A stretch of 64,000 nt of DNA, from assembly GCA_039621445.1 (NCBI GenBank), contig CP154954.1, positions 27,927,735-27,991,734 of the forward strand, written 5' to 3'. Positions 22,301-33,039 of this stretch are shown here, in pieces; position 1 is the stretch's first letter; every line of letters starts with the position of its first letter. Position numbers and translations under genes: made by a program. Source of the stretch: Euglena gracilis (Eukaryota > Euglenida > Euglenophyceae > Euglenales). The notes beneath the pieces are model-generated. The model ran no database searches. It was not told the DNA's origin and worked only from the letters and a program-made list of their open reading frames with translations.

Positions 22301-25300
22301 TCAGAGAACCCCTTTCAGGAGGATTTTTCGTGTTTCAGGGAAGCCGAGTATCCCTCTGCAGCGATCACCCCCAATCAGAGGACAGACAAGGTTGTCTGCT
22401 GCGTGCTGAACACTTCAGGCGCATGCTGACTCCTGTCCTGGCGGCACCCTGGCAGGAATTTCCACCCGGAGGCCGAGGACTGGGCAGAGCAGCCGGAGCT
22501 CCGCAAACTGCTCGGCACGGATGCGTCTTGGGAGAAGCGCCAGCTCGTGGCATCTGTGTTCAGTGAGACCCCGACGGCCACGGAGGCCGCAAGCACGCAG
22601 GCTGATGGGCCAGCGTTGGCCAGAGCAAAGGTTTGTTGGATGCTGAAGGAAGGATGTGCGTGGGAACGACTGCCAAATCACGTCCATTTTCAAAAGTGTT
22701 ATCATGTTGTGCCAACCGTCCCCTACTAAAACTCAGAATTTTCTCCAACGCCATTATGAAGATGTTTACCAAACCAAATTCGCCAAGTCTGTGGCAAATG
22801 ATCTTTCGGACCGCCCTGCCTTAGACCAGAAGGTTTGGACCCCCCAACTGAGCACAGGAACGCACGAGGAAAGGGCATTTCGCGGCACAGGGGTGGTAGG
22901 TCACGGGAGGTGGGGTGGTCGTTGGTTGGGTCGCGGCCGGCCGCGGCACCTGCCTCCCATAAACCAACCTCCCGCGAGTCCCCATCGGGACTGGATGTCC
23001 GGCGGTGATGGTCCCGCCTCTGCCCACTGCGGCCCCTCCGGGCCCCCACCCTGGCCGCAGCAGCGGCGGCGGGGGCAGAAAGGCGCCGGCCGGGCCGCAG
23101 GACTCCGACAGCGACAGCGACGGGGACGATGCGGGGCGGCGGCGGCGGCGCACGGTGAGCAAGGAGACGCTGCAGCGGCAGCTGGAGGAGGAGGCCAGGG
23201 CGGGGGGGGGAGGGGGAGGGGCTGGCCGGCGGTGGCCGGATTGCATTTGCCATGGCCCCACTGGACCTGTTTGAGGGTCTCTTTTGACGATTTTAGCAAA
23301 TGGCGGATGCCTGTCGCCGTCAGCTCGCCTTGGGTAACGCAAAATGTGGGTTTATTCTGGTTTCTGACCCCTCCCATGTGAAGACCCCCAGCTTGAAGCA
23401 GGATTTCAAGACCCGCATGCAAAAATCAAACGTCCCTGCACATGGTTTGGGGGTTTTATATTGGGGGGTTTCCTTGGAATTTTCCCTTCCTTTCTTCTTT
23501 GTAGAAGTTGAACTGGATATTTTATCCCACACCAGCATTCATGGCCGAGAGGGGAACTTAAAAAAAAAGCTCTCAGCGGCCCTCACACACGGTCTTCCTC
23601 TTTGAGGATGGATACAATTTGCGCCAAACCCCCCCAGTCCTGCCAGAGGTACAGTACACCCAGAAGGAGATAGACGAGCTGGGGTACGAGGATGTCATTG
23701 CGGGTGGCACCGTGAAGTGCCGCTTCAAGTACCGCGGCCATGCCTCGCCCTGGGAGTAGTGCGGCTGTATTTGAACCACTGGGTCGTCAACTCACTCGGT
23801 TGTTTCAGTCGGAGTGACGGTCTCCCAGTCAGCCGCTGCTCAACCTCCCCACACCTGGGGCCACACACACGGCGAGGGCGGCGCATGCTCTCAACATCGA
23901 CCCCATCCGCTTCGAGGGGCTGGACACCACTGACCTCCTGCCAGGGACCCTGCCTCTGTGACCCCTTCGGGGGTCAAACTCGAGATCGAACACAATCTGC
24001 GTACCTCTCTCTCTCTCTCTCTCTCTCTCTCATCTCCGTATGTCCACAGATCCACCAATCCATCTCTCCGTCCGTCCGCCCGTCAGTCCGTATGTTGTTC
24101 CAGCCAGCCAGCCAGCCATCCAATCCCATCCATCCTATCCATCCATCCATCCTCACAAATTTTCCCCCCCAGAGGCCCCGGTGGTACAACGTGCGGGTGG
24201 GTTCGGGTAATTTTCTTGCTGACCGTGATTGTGCGCCTTCTGCCATTTATTGTGTTCAAGATGGGATTAGGATAAGGTGGTTTGTATTTAGGCTGAAAGT
24301 TAGGCTCTCTTTGTCATTTTTGACCAAATTTCAACCTAATTTTTAGCCAAATGTGTTGACTGAACAGTTTATCTCCCAAACAACCCCCCCCCCCATAGAT
24401 GCACACACATACACATCCGCACAAGGAGTGGATTTCCCACCCGGCCGGTGGGGAGGTCCGGCCGGGTCCCCAACGCGGTGCTGCCAGATGCCACGCTGGA
24501 CTCCATCGCCCCGATGCGGTACCTCGCAGCACACCGCACAAAGGCGGAGCGGGATCGGGTCCAGGCTTCTTTCTAATGAAAAGGGTGAACCCCCCCGGGG
24601 ATGCTGTGGGCAGGCAGGGGGCAGACAGGGGTCGACCCCCACCCACCCCACCCATGGGTAGAGGGGATTCCCGTACAGCCCCCCCCCCCTCCCACCCTGG
24701 GTTGGCAAATAAAGAAGCCTGACGGGGACCGGCGCATCGTGGAACAGCGGCTGAAGCGGCTGGGGCAGGTGGACTACAAGTGGAAGGTCGGCAGCAAGAA
24801 GTACAAGAAGGCCTCCGGCATCAGCCAGGGGGCGTTGGTGTGGCGGGCCGCCTCCCGCCCCCCCCCCCCAAATACCCACCAAGACCCACCCTTGGGATTT
24901 ACACAAACGTCCTGAAAATTCCCCCCATCAAGGTGGTTCAAGATGCATAGAGCATTAAGTTGTCCCAAATGTGACCCCGCCCCCATCGGTTGAACTGCAC
25001 CGACAAAGGATCTCTGTTTCAAGTTTTTCAGTAGCGGTCTGCCCATTTGCAACCCCTGAAACAAGTCGTCAGAAGCGACATTTGAGGTTTGCATGTGTTG
25101 TCCCCTCCCCCCGGCCCCTGACCCCCGACCCCGCGACGTGGGATGAGCTGCAGGCCAAGCTGGACCAGCTCAAGGCGGAGAAGGCCGCGAAACGCGCCCG
25201 CCTGGCGGCGGAGGCGGCGGAGGGGGAGGAGGGGCCCGCGGAGGCGGAGGACGGCTACGCCGCCGACGTGGGGGAGCCGGCCCCGCCCCGGACCAAGGCC

Positions 25301-25740
25301 AAGGCGAAGCGGCCCCGGGAGGTGGGCGGGGCTGAGCTGGGGCCTCTGATGCGGTGGGGGTGGTGTGGCAACACGCACAAAACCTCCGGGACGTTCCAGA
25401 GCTGATCGACTCATACTCACAACCATGCATGTCCTTTGTTTCCCGCCCAAGTTGCATCCAACCGTTGAAACATCCACCCACCAGCCACCAACTGCGTCAC
25501 TGGCAGACCGCAACTGTCACCGGCAGAGCGGGAAAATCGGCATCCGGGCCGGCCCCCAAGGTTCCAAAAAACCACTGCTGAGGTTATTTGTGAACATCGC
25601 TTTTTGTATTTTGTTGGGGGTGGGAAGGCCCAGCCCCGCTGATGGTGGACACAGATCAGGTTGCTGCCGAAGCTGTCCAACAGAAGGAGAAGGAGAAAGG
25701 GCGCAAGCAGAAGAAGCACAAACCAGAAACCTCTGCCTGA
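13949..25740 (+). CDS. KRI1: KRI1, nucleolar ribosome-biogenesis protein, about 20 exons
   Basis: KRI1 family landmarks appear in order: an acidic N-terminus from ATG 13949; KKYASTLLRRKREQELRLM (14841-14935); a Ser/Asp/Glu-rich segment (15211-15401); an FLKN...DYFINDGW-like block (17.76-18.1 kb); EDEEFTNNQEVFEHAYEEF (~18545-18619); SLRRKESARKKRREL (20314-~20465); KKKALQEKSALLKEIAG (20655-~20742); EEYDQLMSQVFNDDYYEE (~21388-21579); GYEDVIAGGTVKCRFKYR (from 23647); a LAPYR-like IAPMRYLAAHR (24456-24558); and a Lys-rich C-terminus (25660-25740, TGA). Other exons: 15708-~15902, ~16350-16551, 17137-~17500, 22456-22630, ~23061-23200, ~23878-23957, 24718-24837, 25154-25321. KRI1 acts in 40S pre-rRNA processing. 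A possible frame break lies near 17920. Confidence 0.87.
16270..16349. repeat. (GACA)n microsatellite
   Basis: About 80 bp of GACA repeats in a KRI1 intron, running directly into the acceptor CAG of the next exon (about 16350). The repeat therefore forms the branch-point/acceptor side of that intron instead of a pyrimidine tract. Confidence 0.95.
17761..18108 (+). CDS. KRI1: KRI1 exon(s) with the FLKN/DYFINDGW block and a suspected frame break
   Basis: From acceptor CAG (17758-17760) one frame reads SSKDPKEAFLKN. From 17931 a different frame reads ADYFINDGWSWTKATEEAEE, then a basic and acidic tail ending at donor GTGACT (18109). Together they resemble the KRI1 block FLxDYI-N-x-GW. The second frame has a TGA at 17913 and no AG before its conserved residues. 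One base fewer in the G run at about 17919-17924 would join the two frames. Sequencing error, real mutation or a non-AG acceptor are all possible. Confidence 0.55.
19808..19984. mobile_element. CAGGCTTC-TIR element, 177 bp
   Basis: CAGGCTTCTTTTTAA at the left end is a perfect 15-bp inverse of TTAAAAAGAAGCCTG at the right end. The flanks GGCCCGAC (19800-19807) and GGCCCAAC (19985-19992) form an 8-bp target duplication with one mismatch. It lies in a large KRI1 intron. A further right-end-like AAAAGAAGCCTG near 20243-20254 suggests a nested or second copy. Confidence 0.75.
20985..21387. mobile_element. CAGGCTTTT-TIR element, 403 bp
   Basis: It has a perfect 17-bp terminal inverted repeat, CAGGCTTTTGCTTAAGG, and a perfect 8-bp target duplication GCTGCGGT (20977-20984 and 21388-21395). 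Inside are CTAGCTAG words, G/C runs and GGCGC-type hairpins; no protein is encoded. It lies at the 3' side of a KRI1 intron, directly before the exon coding for the EEYDQLM block. AG from its right terminal repeat can act as that exon's acceptor. Confidence 0.85.
21840..22210. repeat. Cluster of AATAGTGCTGCAC words beside C runs
   Basis: The word CAATAGTGCTGCACC or a near variant recurs near 21850, 21885, 21925 and 22170, each time next to a C or G homopolymer, in a KRI1 intron. Between 21770 and 21830 a GGTCACAGGTTGCAGG unit is duplicated. Confidence 0.65.
24006..24032. repeat. (CT)n microsatellite
   Basis: About 27 bp of CT repeats in a KRI1 intron, followed by CCATCCAT-rich simple sequence to about 24150. 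Confidence 0.9.
24559..24717 (+). mobile_element. Introner-like element: a 159-bp KRI1 intron with TIRs
   Basis: The intron starts GTC-CAGGCTTCTTT and ends AAAGAAG, with CCTG continuing into the exon. The inverted repeat CAGGCTTCTTT/AAAGAAGCCTG therefore spans donor to acceptor. Removing 24559-24717 joins codons ...GAT CGG and CCT GAC GGG in phase 0. The first exon carries IAPMRYLAAHR and the second DRRIVEQRLKRLGQVDYKWK. The GT comes from flanking sequence and the AG from the element. The flanks are an imperfect repeat (ATCGGGTC versus ACGGGGAC). The ends match those of the elements at 19.8 and 21.0 kb. Confidence 0.75.
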
Positions 25741-26581
25741 GGAAGAAGGTGCGGCGGACTGAACGCCCACTCCACTACCTCCTGGGGCAGCTAACCCACC
25801 TCAACCTCCCACATTCCCTCCCGCACAGTCCCTCCCACCCTGACTCTAACACCCTAACACCAGAGCGTTGGGATATCATCCTGGCGTAGTTTATGCACCA
25901 CGCCTCTTCCATCTCTCCAACCCCTGTCGTGCTCCTGTGCACGTGCACACATGTGTGGGTGACAGGGCTGCAAGCGTCAAATGGGGAGGAATATCGCCAT
26001 TTTGAGCCACGCCGAGGTTTAGTTTTTGTCTCTGTCGTGCTGCCACATTTTTGGGTACCGCCCCCTGAGAGATTGCAATATTAATTAGGACATGGGAACA
26101 TATTTAATGACTTGAATTGCTAGATTGGAGAAGGATGGATGTCTGATGGAGGTTTTGACGGCTGCCCCCCCCCCCGGAGAGGACCAAACGGGGGGATTCG
26201 GTCCCCCCCCATCCGCCCCGAGGCGACCCCCAACGGCCGCTACTCCGAACAGGTGTGGGGACGCCGCCTTATTGATGCTTTAAAGCATTAAGCCCCCGGT
26301 GTAATCCGGGTCTTGAATTGGTGGCGAAAAGCAAACTCCCTCCATAAAGTGCCCACAACGAGGTATTAGCAGCGTCGATGAATATAACCTGTTTATCATG
26401 ATCCAGTTATAACTTAATAATAATAAGTAACCCCCCCCCCCAAATAATACCCATGCGCCCCATGCGTTTGAGAAGATGACTTGGTCTCTTCATTTCCCTG
26501 GGTTTTCGCGCTCCCCACTGGAGGTGCCCATGAGAAATGTCTGGTGCAGCAGGCCTACTCTTGGTCCAAGGTGGCGCATGG
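25741..26581. other. Downstream flank of KRI1
   Basis: This is a 3' untranslated and intergenic stretch. No gene is recognised. A short GC-rich piece at about 26205-26252 ends in CTACTCCGAACAG followed by GTGTGG and looks like the 3' end of an exon, but I cannot assign it. Confidence 0.35.
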
Positions 26582-27592
26582 CGGTAGACTGGGGGGGGGG
26601 GGTAGTGGGTAGTGGGTAGTCGACCGACTAGTCGGCCGACTACCCAATTGGTCGGCCGACTAGTCGGCCGACCAAATGGTCGGTAGCTAGTCGGTACATT
26701 AGAGTGGGTAGTCGGCGGACTAGTCGGCCGACTACCCACTCTAATGTACTAACGGGTCCAAACCACCGACTTTTAAGCCCCCCCCCATGAAGAAAATCCA
26801 ATGCAAACTAGTCGGTGGCTAGTCGGTGGTCATAAAAATGGTCTGTGGCGGGCCCAAATCACCCGGAAATGGTCCGGATGGGTCCAAATAAGTGCCTTAC
26901 ACCTAAATAAACACCCCCAGATGGAAATCTTTGGTCGGTGGGGGTCGGTGGGCCCTTGATGGGGGTCTCGAAGGGTGAAAAACCAATGATAAAACAAGGA
27001 TTACATGAAAATCCTTTAGAAATGCAAGCATTCTGCATCACGAGAGGCAGAAACCCCCCCTACACCCCCATCAGAGCCTCAAATAACAAAATCCCTTCTG
27101 TGTTGGCGACATACTCGGGGGCTAAGTCGTTTTTGTGGCTCACTTTGGCATAGGCGGGGGGGGGGGGCTCGCCCCCCCCCCCCCCGCACCCCCCCATCAA
27201 ATAACAAAATCCCTTCTATGTTGGCAATAGACTTGGAGGGATAAGTCCTTTTTGTGCAAATTTTGACTTATATTGAAAATCCAATGGGGAGAGGTGTTCT
27301 TTTGTCAAAAGTGGCCCAAAATGGACATCCCCCCCAATTTTTTTGCATATCCCCCCCCCCCCAATTGGGGGGTTCTGGAGCCATTTGGGTGGGTTTTGAC
27401 TGGTGTTGAGGTGATTTAGACAAAAGTTTTTTCCCGGGGGGGGGGGGGCTTAAAAGTCGGCGGTTTTGACCCGTTAGTACATTAGAGTAAGCTAATGTAC
27501 CGACTAGCTACCGACCAATTGGTCGGCCGACTTGTTGGCCGACCAATTGGGTAGTCGGCCGACTACCCACTACCCCCCCCCCCAGTCTACCG
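26582..27592. mobile_element. 1.0 kb element with long complex TIRs (GTCGGCCGAC arrays)
   Basis: The left end CGGTAGACTGGGG...TAGTGGGTAGT and right end ACTACCCACTA...CCCCAGTCTACCG are mirror images. The arms continue inward for more than 150 bp with repeated GTCGGCCGACTA palindromes, then TAATGTACTAACGGGT and ACTTTTAAGCCCC words and their inverses. The 600-bp centre encodes nothing recognisable and holds a direct repeat (AAATAACAAAATCCCTTCT at about 27080 and 27199). Target duplication is unclear. Confidence 0.75.
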
Positions 27593-27635
27593 TTTGGCAC
27601 TGTCCAAGGTGAAGGTTTGGGTTAATTGAATTGAT

Positions 27636-27685
27636 AGGGTTAGGGTTAGGGTTTGGGAATGGGGTTAGGGTTGGGTTTAGGTCGT
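27636..27685. repeat. Interstitial TTAGGG-like repeats
   Basis: The run reads ATAGGGTTAGGGTTAGGG with degenerate copies after it, resembling the TTAGGG or TTTAGGG telomere repeat. It sits just outside the right end of the element at 26582-27592. Confidence 0.7.
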
Positions 27686-28097
27686 TTAACCCAGATTTAG
27701 GCTAAAATTAGACCAAATTCAGGCCAGAATTTAGGCCCGATTTCGGCCCAACTGCCTAACTCTGGCCTAACCCAACCCTAATCCCCTTCTGAACGAACCG
27801 CAACCCTGACCCTGCCCCTAAAAATAACGGAAATCACCGAAGGAGTAGTAGTTAAAGGCTGCCTCATCAACCTCTCCCAGGTGGGTCGATTTCTGCCTGG
27901 CAGAGGAGGACAAAGAGATTTTCGGATTGATGGATTGTACCATTTTCTTGGAAAGGACAGTTTGACAGATTTTTCAGCCCTAACGTACATTGGGACCAGG
28001 TTGCTGCTTTGAGAAATGCAATGCACAAAAGGGTCATGTGAGGATGATGGACGTTTGAAGGAGTTGAAGCCGCTCTGTATTTTGCAACTTGGGCCGC

Positions 28098-28298
28098 TTC
28101 CCAGCAGTTCGCCTTCTGCCACATTATGCTGCGGACGTTGTCGGCTTGACGTTGCGTGGCGGAGCGAGCAAGCGGGATATCACACGAGGTGCGCTCCGCG
28201 ACGCGATACAACACCTTATGGTATCGTTGTTGGAACCTGACCCACAACAAATTGCAATAAATAATAGCAGCACCCAAGGAGTTGTTGATGGTTTTTAA
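28098..28298 (+). other. Unassigned protein-like open frame
   Basis: A frame of more than 60 codons reads through RGGASKRDITRGALRDAIQ to a stop at 28296-28298. Its composition is protein-like, but base composition differs from the GC-rich exons of the named genes and I see no family signature. It could be the end of a gene or a decayed mobile-element ORF. Confidence 0.25.
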
Positions 28299-29164
28299 AA
28301 GTGGAAAGCAATGGGAAAATGAAAGGATCAGTTTTTCACACAATTTCGTACGATCATGCATATGTTGCTCATCAGATTGCTCCCTGGTCTGATGAGCAAT
28401 CCCTGACTTTTCACATCCCTTCCGCTGACCAACCTACCGAAATGAAAAACCAAGGTGGGTTTCTGGGGGAGGCTCATGCGCCTGTTCTTTCTAGGGGATC
28501 ACTCATATGGCGAGGGAGGTAGTGGGCTCTCTGCTCTATATGGGTCCGATGTAGGATAGTTCTGACTTTGGGTGATGTTCCGCAGTTTGTTTGATGTTCA
28601 GGATGGGAGTGAGGGTTCTGGTCGGATTTGGAGCAGGGTTCAAGAGAGGTGGGGTTACGTTTGGAATCGGGTTTGCGAGGTGTTTTCTACTAATTTTAGC
28701 CTAAATTTAGCATTTCTTTCAGTTCTCAAAACAGTTGATTAAAACCTGACCCCAATTTCACCTAAGAACCCAATAAAGTGTGATGAAAGTGCCAAATCCA
28801 GATATTCACAGTTGTGCTCCATGCATCTTGAATCCACCACAACCCTTCAGTTGACGACCCAACAATGGCTTGCACCTCCACATGTCTGTTGTTTAACAAC
28901 ACGCCAAAAAAGAGAGAATTGAAATATCATCTGTTTTATTTTTTCCACCCTCGGATCCCCTCCCCATCGACAAGTTTTGATTTGTGTCCAGCTGAAGAGC
29001 AACGGTAACAGTATTTTTTTTGCTTCCGGTGCAGAAATTTGGCAAAAGGGCAAAAATGGGTGGGAAATGGACTCTCCGTCTGTGTCAAATTATGTTTTAA
29101 GGAACGTTTTTACATCATTGGCAGTCTTTTTTGGCATTTTTACATTTTTCGATTTTTTTTTAAA

Positions 29165-29700
29165 CCCGCCCCCCCAAATAACCTGGCGGGGCCCTTGCTC
29201 CTGGCAGTGGCCGAGTAATTTGGCGGGGGAAGGGGCAAAAAAGATGGTTTCAGTAATTTGGCACTCCCTTTTTGGGCAAAATTCTTTTACAACGCTGAAA
29301 AAAAGGGCCCAAATAACCTGGCAGGGGGGGGCAGGACCAAAAGTTGGTTCCAATAAGCTGGCACCCCGCCAGGTTATTTGGGGGGGGGTGTACACCAGGT
29401 TCTCAACCAGGCTTGTGCTTAGTCGGGTGCCTACCCCACAGGGGGGGGGTGCTAGGGGCAGGCACCCCATAGCACCCGATCCGACCCCCCCCCCCGGGGG
29501 GATAGGGTTTTGGGGGGTGCCTGCCCCTAGCAGGCACCCCCCTCCGACCCCGGCGCCGGGGGCCCGGAAACGGCCATTTTCAATGAAAATTTTCTCAGTC
29601 CGGCCTGGACCCCTATCCCCCCGGGGGGGGGGTGTGCCTGCTAGGGGCAGGCACCCTATAGCACCCACCCCCCCTCCCCCCCCATTTGGTAAGCACAAGC
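29165..29700. repeat. Cluster of AATAACCTGGC and GGCAGGCACCCC words
   Basis: Between 29165 and 29385 the word AATAACCTGGC or variants occurs several times beside C/G runs and in both orientations. Between 29430 and 29670 a GGTGCCTGCCCCTAGC word is repeated, also in both orientations. Together they form fold-back clusters. Confidence 0.65.
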
Positions 29701-29845
29701 ATGTTCTCAACCCCCAGTCAAGGCCAAGGCCCAGCCAGTGGACCCAGAGGGGTGGTCAGCCGGTAGCCTTTTTCCAGCAAGCCTGAATTCCCCGAGCTGG
29801 ACCCCTCCCCCAAGGGGTCGCCAAGCGACGCCCTGGCACCAACGG
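29700..29845 (+). repeat. Right-end fragment of the 400-bp CAGGGC family
   Basis: It contains AGCCTTTTTCCAGCAAGCC, GAGCTGGACCCC, GGGGTCGCCAAGCGACG and the terminal CGCCCTGG, in the same order as the right halves of the elements at 10.46-10.90 and 39.3-39.7 kb. The left end is not identified. Confidence 0.6.
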
Positions 29846-29929
29846 TGTGTCCGAACTGCTGAGGCATTGCGGCACCCACAATATTTCCATGAAAATGAAC
29901 CCAGGAACCCCCCTCCCCCCAACCAAACA

Positions 29930-30053
29930 ATGATTGCATTGTGTTCAAGCGCAAATCTGATCCATATGCCTGCACACAGGACCCACCGTCAGTGAAGCTG
30001 CTCAATGCGGAGACTCAGCCTTGGAAAAGCAAGCAACCATGTAAAGGTGTGGT
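29930..30053 (+). other. Possible orphan exon
   Basis: An open frame reads VFKRKSDPYACTQDPPSVKL and then LNAETQPWKSKQ. It is protein-like and ends before a GTGTGG donor-like word, but I recognise no family and no clear partner exon. Confidence 0.2.
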
Positions 30054-30061
30054 GTTAGAAG

Positions 30062-30121
30062 ATGTGTGTGTGTGTGTGTGTGTGTGTGTTTGTGTGTGTG
30101 TTTCGCGCGCGCGCGCGCGCG
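30062..30121. repeat. (GT)n(CG)n tract, potential Z-DNA
   Basis: About 40 bp of alternating TG followed by about 18 bp of alternating CG. The continuous purine-pyrimidine alternation is favourable for Z-DNA. Confidence 0.85.
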
Positions 30122-30465
30122 AGTGCCTGCATGCATGATAGTGAGTGAACAGTGGATAGCTGTGAACTCTTGTTGCAAATGTCAGGTCAGCTTTGAGGTT
30201 CAGATTCCTGTCTTAGCTCATCCAGAAGCACTGACACACAACACGTAATGATGCCATGCATATGTGTCAAGTGCAAAGGATCAGCTGTTGTGTGAGCAAG
30301 TTGTGTAAAAGGAAGCAACTTGTGTGTGGTGTGTGTGCTGCTGAGAGCACAATGTGACTGTGCGTGTGAGGGAGTGATGGATAGCTGTGAAATGAAAAGG
30401 TCACAATTTGAGGTTGGCAGAAAAACTCATCCAGAAGCACAAATAGAATTTTAATGGGAAGGTTT

Positions 30466-30467
<2 letters not shown>

Positions 30468-30496
<29 letters not shown>

Positions 30497-30522
30497 GGTT
30501 TTTTTCACTTTTTTTTTTTTCA
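30468..30522. repeat. Poly(T) tract
   Basis: Two T runs (about 28 and 12 nt) separated by GG and CAC, of the kind left by a reverse-inserted poly(A) tail or slippage. Confidence 0.8.
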
Positions 30523-30559
30523 ACGCTTTCCTTTTTTCTTTTGCTGCAACCCTCTTCAT

Positions 30560-31020
30560 CATTTGACGACCCCGACGCTACGATGCCCTGGCGCCCAGGG
30601 ACAAATTTGGGTCCTCTGTGGCGTGCCATTCGGCAGTTGCATTGCCGGCTTTGGCACTTACACTGCATGGCTGTGGCATTTGCCATTGTGCCTGCCTCAG
30701 ACCGTCGCAACTCGGCGGTGGACCTGCCTGCCTCCCAAGACCCCCCCGAGGCCGGCCCTGGCCAGCCACCCCGCCGCCCCTGGCAGAAGCCTAAGACGCG
30801 GAGAAGTGGACCGCAGAAGATGTGTCGGCCGCCTTTTTCCGAAAACAGAAGATCGGCACAACCGAAGGGGAGATCCCGAAACGCCACCGCCGGCCTCCTC
30901 CGCACTGCCGTCGGGTGGAGGGGGTTGGGGCGGCGGCGTGGCTGCCGCCAGCACCCGCAAAGGCACCCTCAGCCCTCTGCCCCAGGGGGCCCAGCCTGCC
31001 TGTGTTGCCGGCCGCATGAG
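30560..31020 (+). other. GC-rich exon-like stretch, unassigned
   Basis: Composition and codon bias resemble the exons of the named genes. One frame reads EKWTAEDVSAAFFRKQKIG after a possible acceptor AAG near 30795; another reads RYDALAPRDKFGSSVACHS near 30580. This could be one or two exons of a gene lying between KRI1 and the STAND gene. I do not recognise the product. Confidence 0.3.
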
Positions 31021-32429
31021 GTGGGGTAGACCAACCACCTGACCATGTGGGGATGGATGTGTTTGTTTCTTCCCCCCCCCCACCGCCTCCCTGCAGCTGA
31101 GGCTAGGACATAACAACCAGATGGTGATGAAAATGCAGTCGTCTAACTCAATTCCTATCGAACATTTTTAGAACCGAGATCTATTCAAACCAGAGTGACA
31201 CCATCGTTTTCTCGGCCTCTTTCTGGCTGCGGTGGGGAGCGTTCTCTCTGAGGGGTTTGCATCGATGGAGTGTCTGTGTAAAGTTGAGGAAAGTTGTGCT
31301 GTCATTTCTATTCATGGTTTGTCATACTCGACGGGAACCTGTAAAAACGATAAACGGGCAGTCTGGTCTGCCTGGGCCTGAAGCGACTGATTCGTCGAGA
31401 TTCCACCCACCGCAGTGAACAAGAGGCTGCTGCATCACCGCTCAGTGGTACCCTCCTTTCACCATGCATGCATCTTTAAACGCTGTAATAACTCCTCACG
31501 GGTGCACATCGTCCTACCTCCCCCCCTGCATGTGTCCAACAAACACCCTTGTCCAGCAACCCCCGCCCTTATTTGGACGGTAACTTTTTGTCACCGTAAG
31601 TGGAATTTTGCTTGTTCAGAACCCCTTTTTGTCCGATGTTCGCTCCTCTTGTTTGGACCACCACTTTTGTCATTTATGTGCTTGTTGGACGCAGAGGGGG
31701 ACTGGTAAATTGCCCCCCCCCCAAATAAGTGCGCACCCCTGGAGGACCCAAACCTTCCTCCCTGGTGCTCGTCATTTTTGCAGTGCTGCGACACAAAATG
31801 GCTTTTGATTTCAGAGGGCATTTTGACAGTCATTTAAACCACAAGAAAGGGGGGAAATAATGAAAATGGGTGAAAATCATGTGGGTCATGTGTTTTTTTT
31901 ATTACTTTGTTAATAAGTGCACACCACCAAGGGCTTCGAATCTTGTTCTTATGAAGTTTGCACTGATGCATTTATTGGTGGTAGGTTGGGCTTGACATTC
32001 AGTACCAGAATTACAGAGAAGTCAAAATACTATCAGATGGGGCGTTTTGAGTTCCAGCTTAAGTTCTGAACTTTTTCTTTGTCAATGTTTTCTTTGCTTT
32101 TGCTTTTCAGAATATTCCTTTGATTCCATACAACAATCCAATGCTGCGCCACATGCCGTGTTTTTGTTGCTTTCTTTGCACAGAAAATTGGTATCTGAAC
32201 ATGCGTGTCACGCTCTCTGTCGTTGTGTTCTGCTCTGCTGAGGTGCTGCCAACTGCAGCACCTCCAGCATTGTGACCCCCTCCCACCGTCTGACAAATTG
32301 ACCCTCCCCTGCTGGGCCCTGAAGGTTATCCCAAGGCCTTGTCGTTCCCCGGCTGACCGGAAAATCGTTTAAGGCTCCCTCAAATATGCTTGGGTGTCTT
32401 AAAAAGGGTGTCTTAAAAATACTCCGTCC

Positions 32430-32835
32430 CCCCCCGGGGGGGTATCCGTAGGAGGAGGCTCGATATCGAACGCTCGACCTCGAGCCTCCTCGAACATTTT
32501 TAAGCCCCCCCCCCTCTAGGGGGGGGGGCTTAAAAGGCGTTCGAGGAGGCTCTAGAGCCTCCTCGAACCATGTTCGAGGAGGCTCTAGAGCCTCCTCGAA
32601 CGTGGTTCGAGGTCGTTCGAGGAGGCTCTAGAGCCTCCTCGAACGTGGTTCGAGGACGTTCGAGGAGGCTCTAGAGCCTCCTCGAACGTGGTTCGAGGTC
32701 GTTCGAGGAGGCTCTAGAGCCTCCTCGAACGTGGTTCGAGGTCGTTCGAGGAGGCTCTAGAGCCTCCTCGAACGTGGTTCGAGGTCGTTCGAGGAGGCTC
32801 TAGAGCCTCCTCGAACGAAATCTCGAGCCTCCTCC
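32430..32835. repeat. Left palindrome array (GGAGGCTCTAGAGCCTCC)
   Basis: About eight copies of a perfect palindrome centred on CTCTAGAG are separated by ACGTGGTTCGAGGTCGTT-type linkers, giving units of about 43 bp. The array starts with GTAGGAGGAGGCTCG next to C/G runs. A matching array ends the minisatellite block at 35.15 kb. Confidence 0.9.
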
Positions 32836-32879
32836 TGTGTATATGCTTCACCGTATCAGGAGACTGTGCTTCTATTTTC

Positions 32880-32882
<3 letters not shown>

Positions 32883-32932
<50 letters not shown>
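32883..32932. repeat. (GA)n microsatellite
   Basis: About 50 bp of GA repeats just inside the left palindrome array. A short GAGAGAGAGAGA also ends the minisatellite near 34750. Confidence 0.95.
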
Positions 32933-32934
<2 letters not shown>

Positions 32935-33039
32935 CTGTGTGGTTTTGGGATGCTTACTGCTGGTGCATCTCCATCTTTGCTCCTTTGTTGTTTGCAAATT
33001 TAATGACTGCGCCTGCCTGCCTGCAAAATTTGTTCACCT

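Noticed and set aside
28000-28500. A gene on either strand between 27.8 and 28.5 kb
   Set aside because: Both strands have comparable open frames, base composition is unlike the verified exons, and no domain is recognisable. Only a low-confidence frame is recorded.
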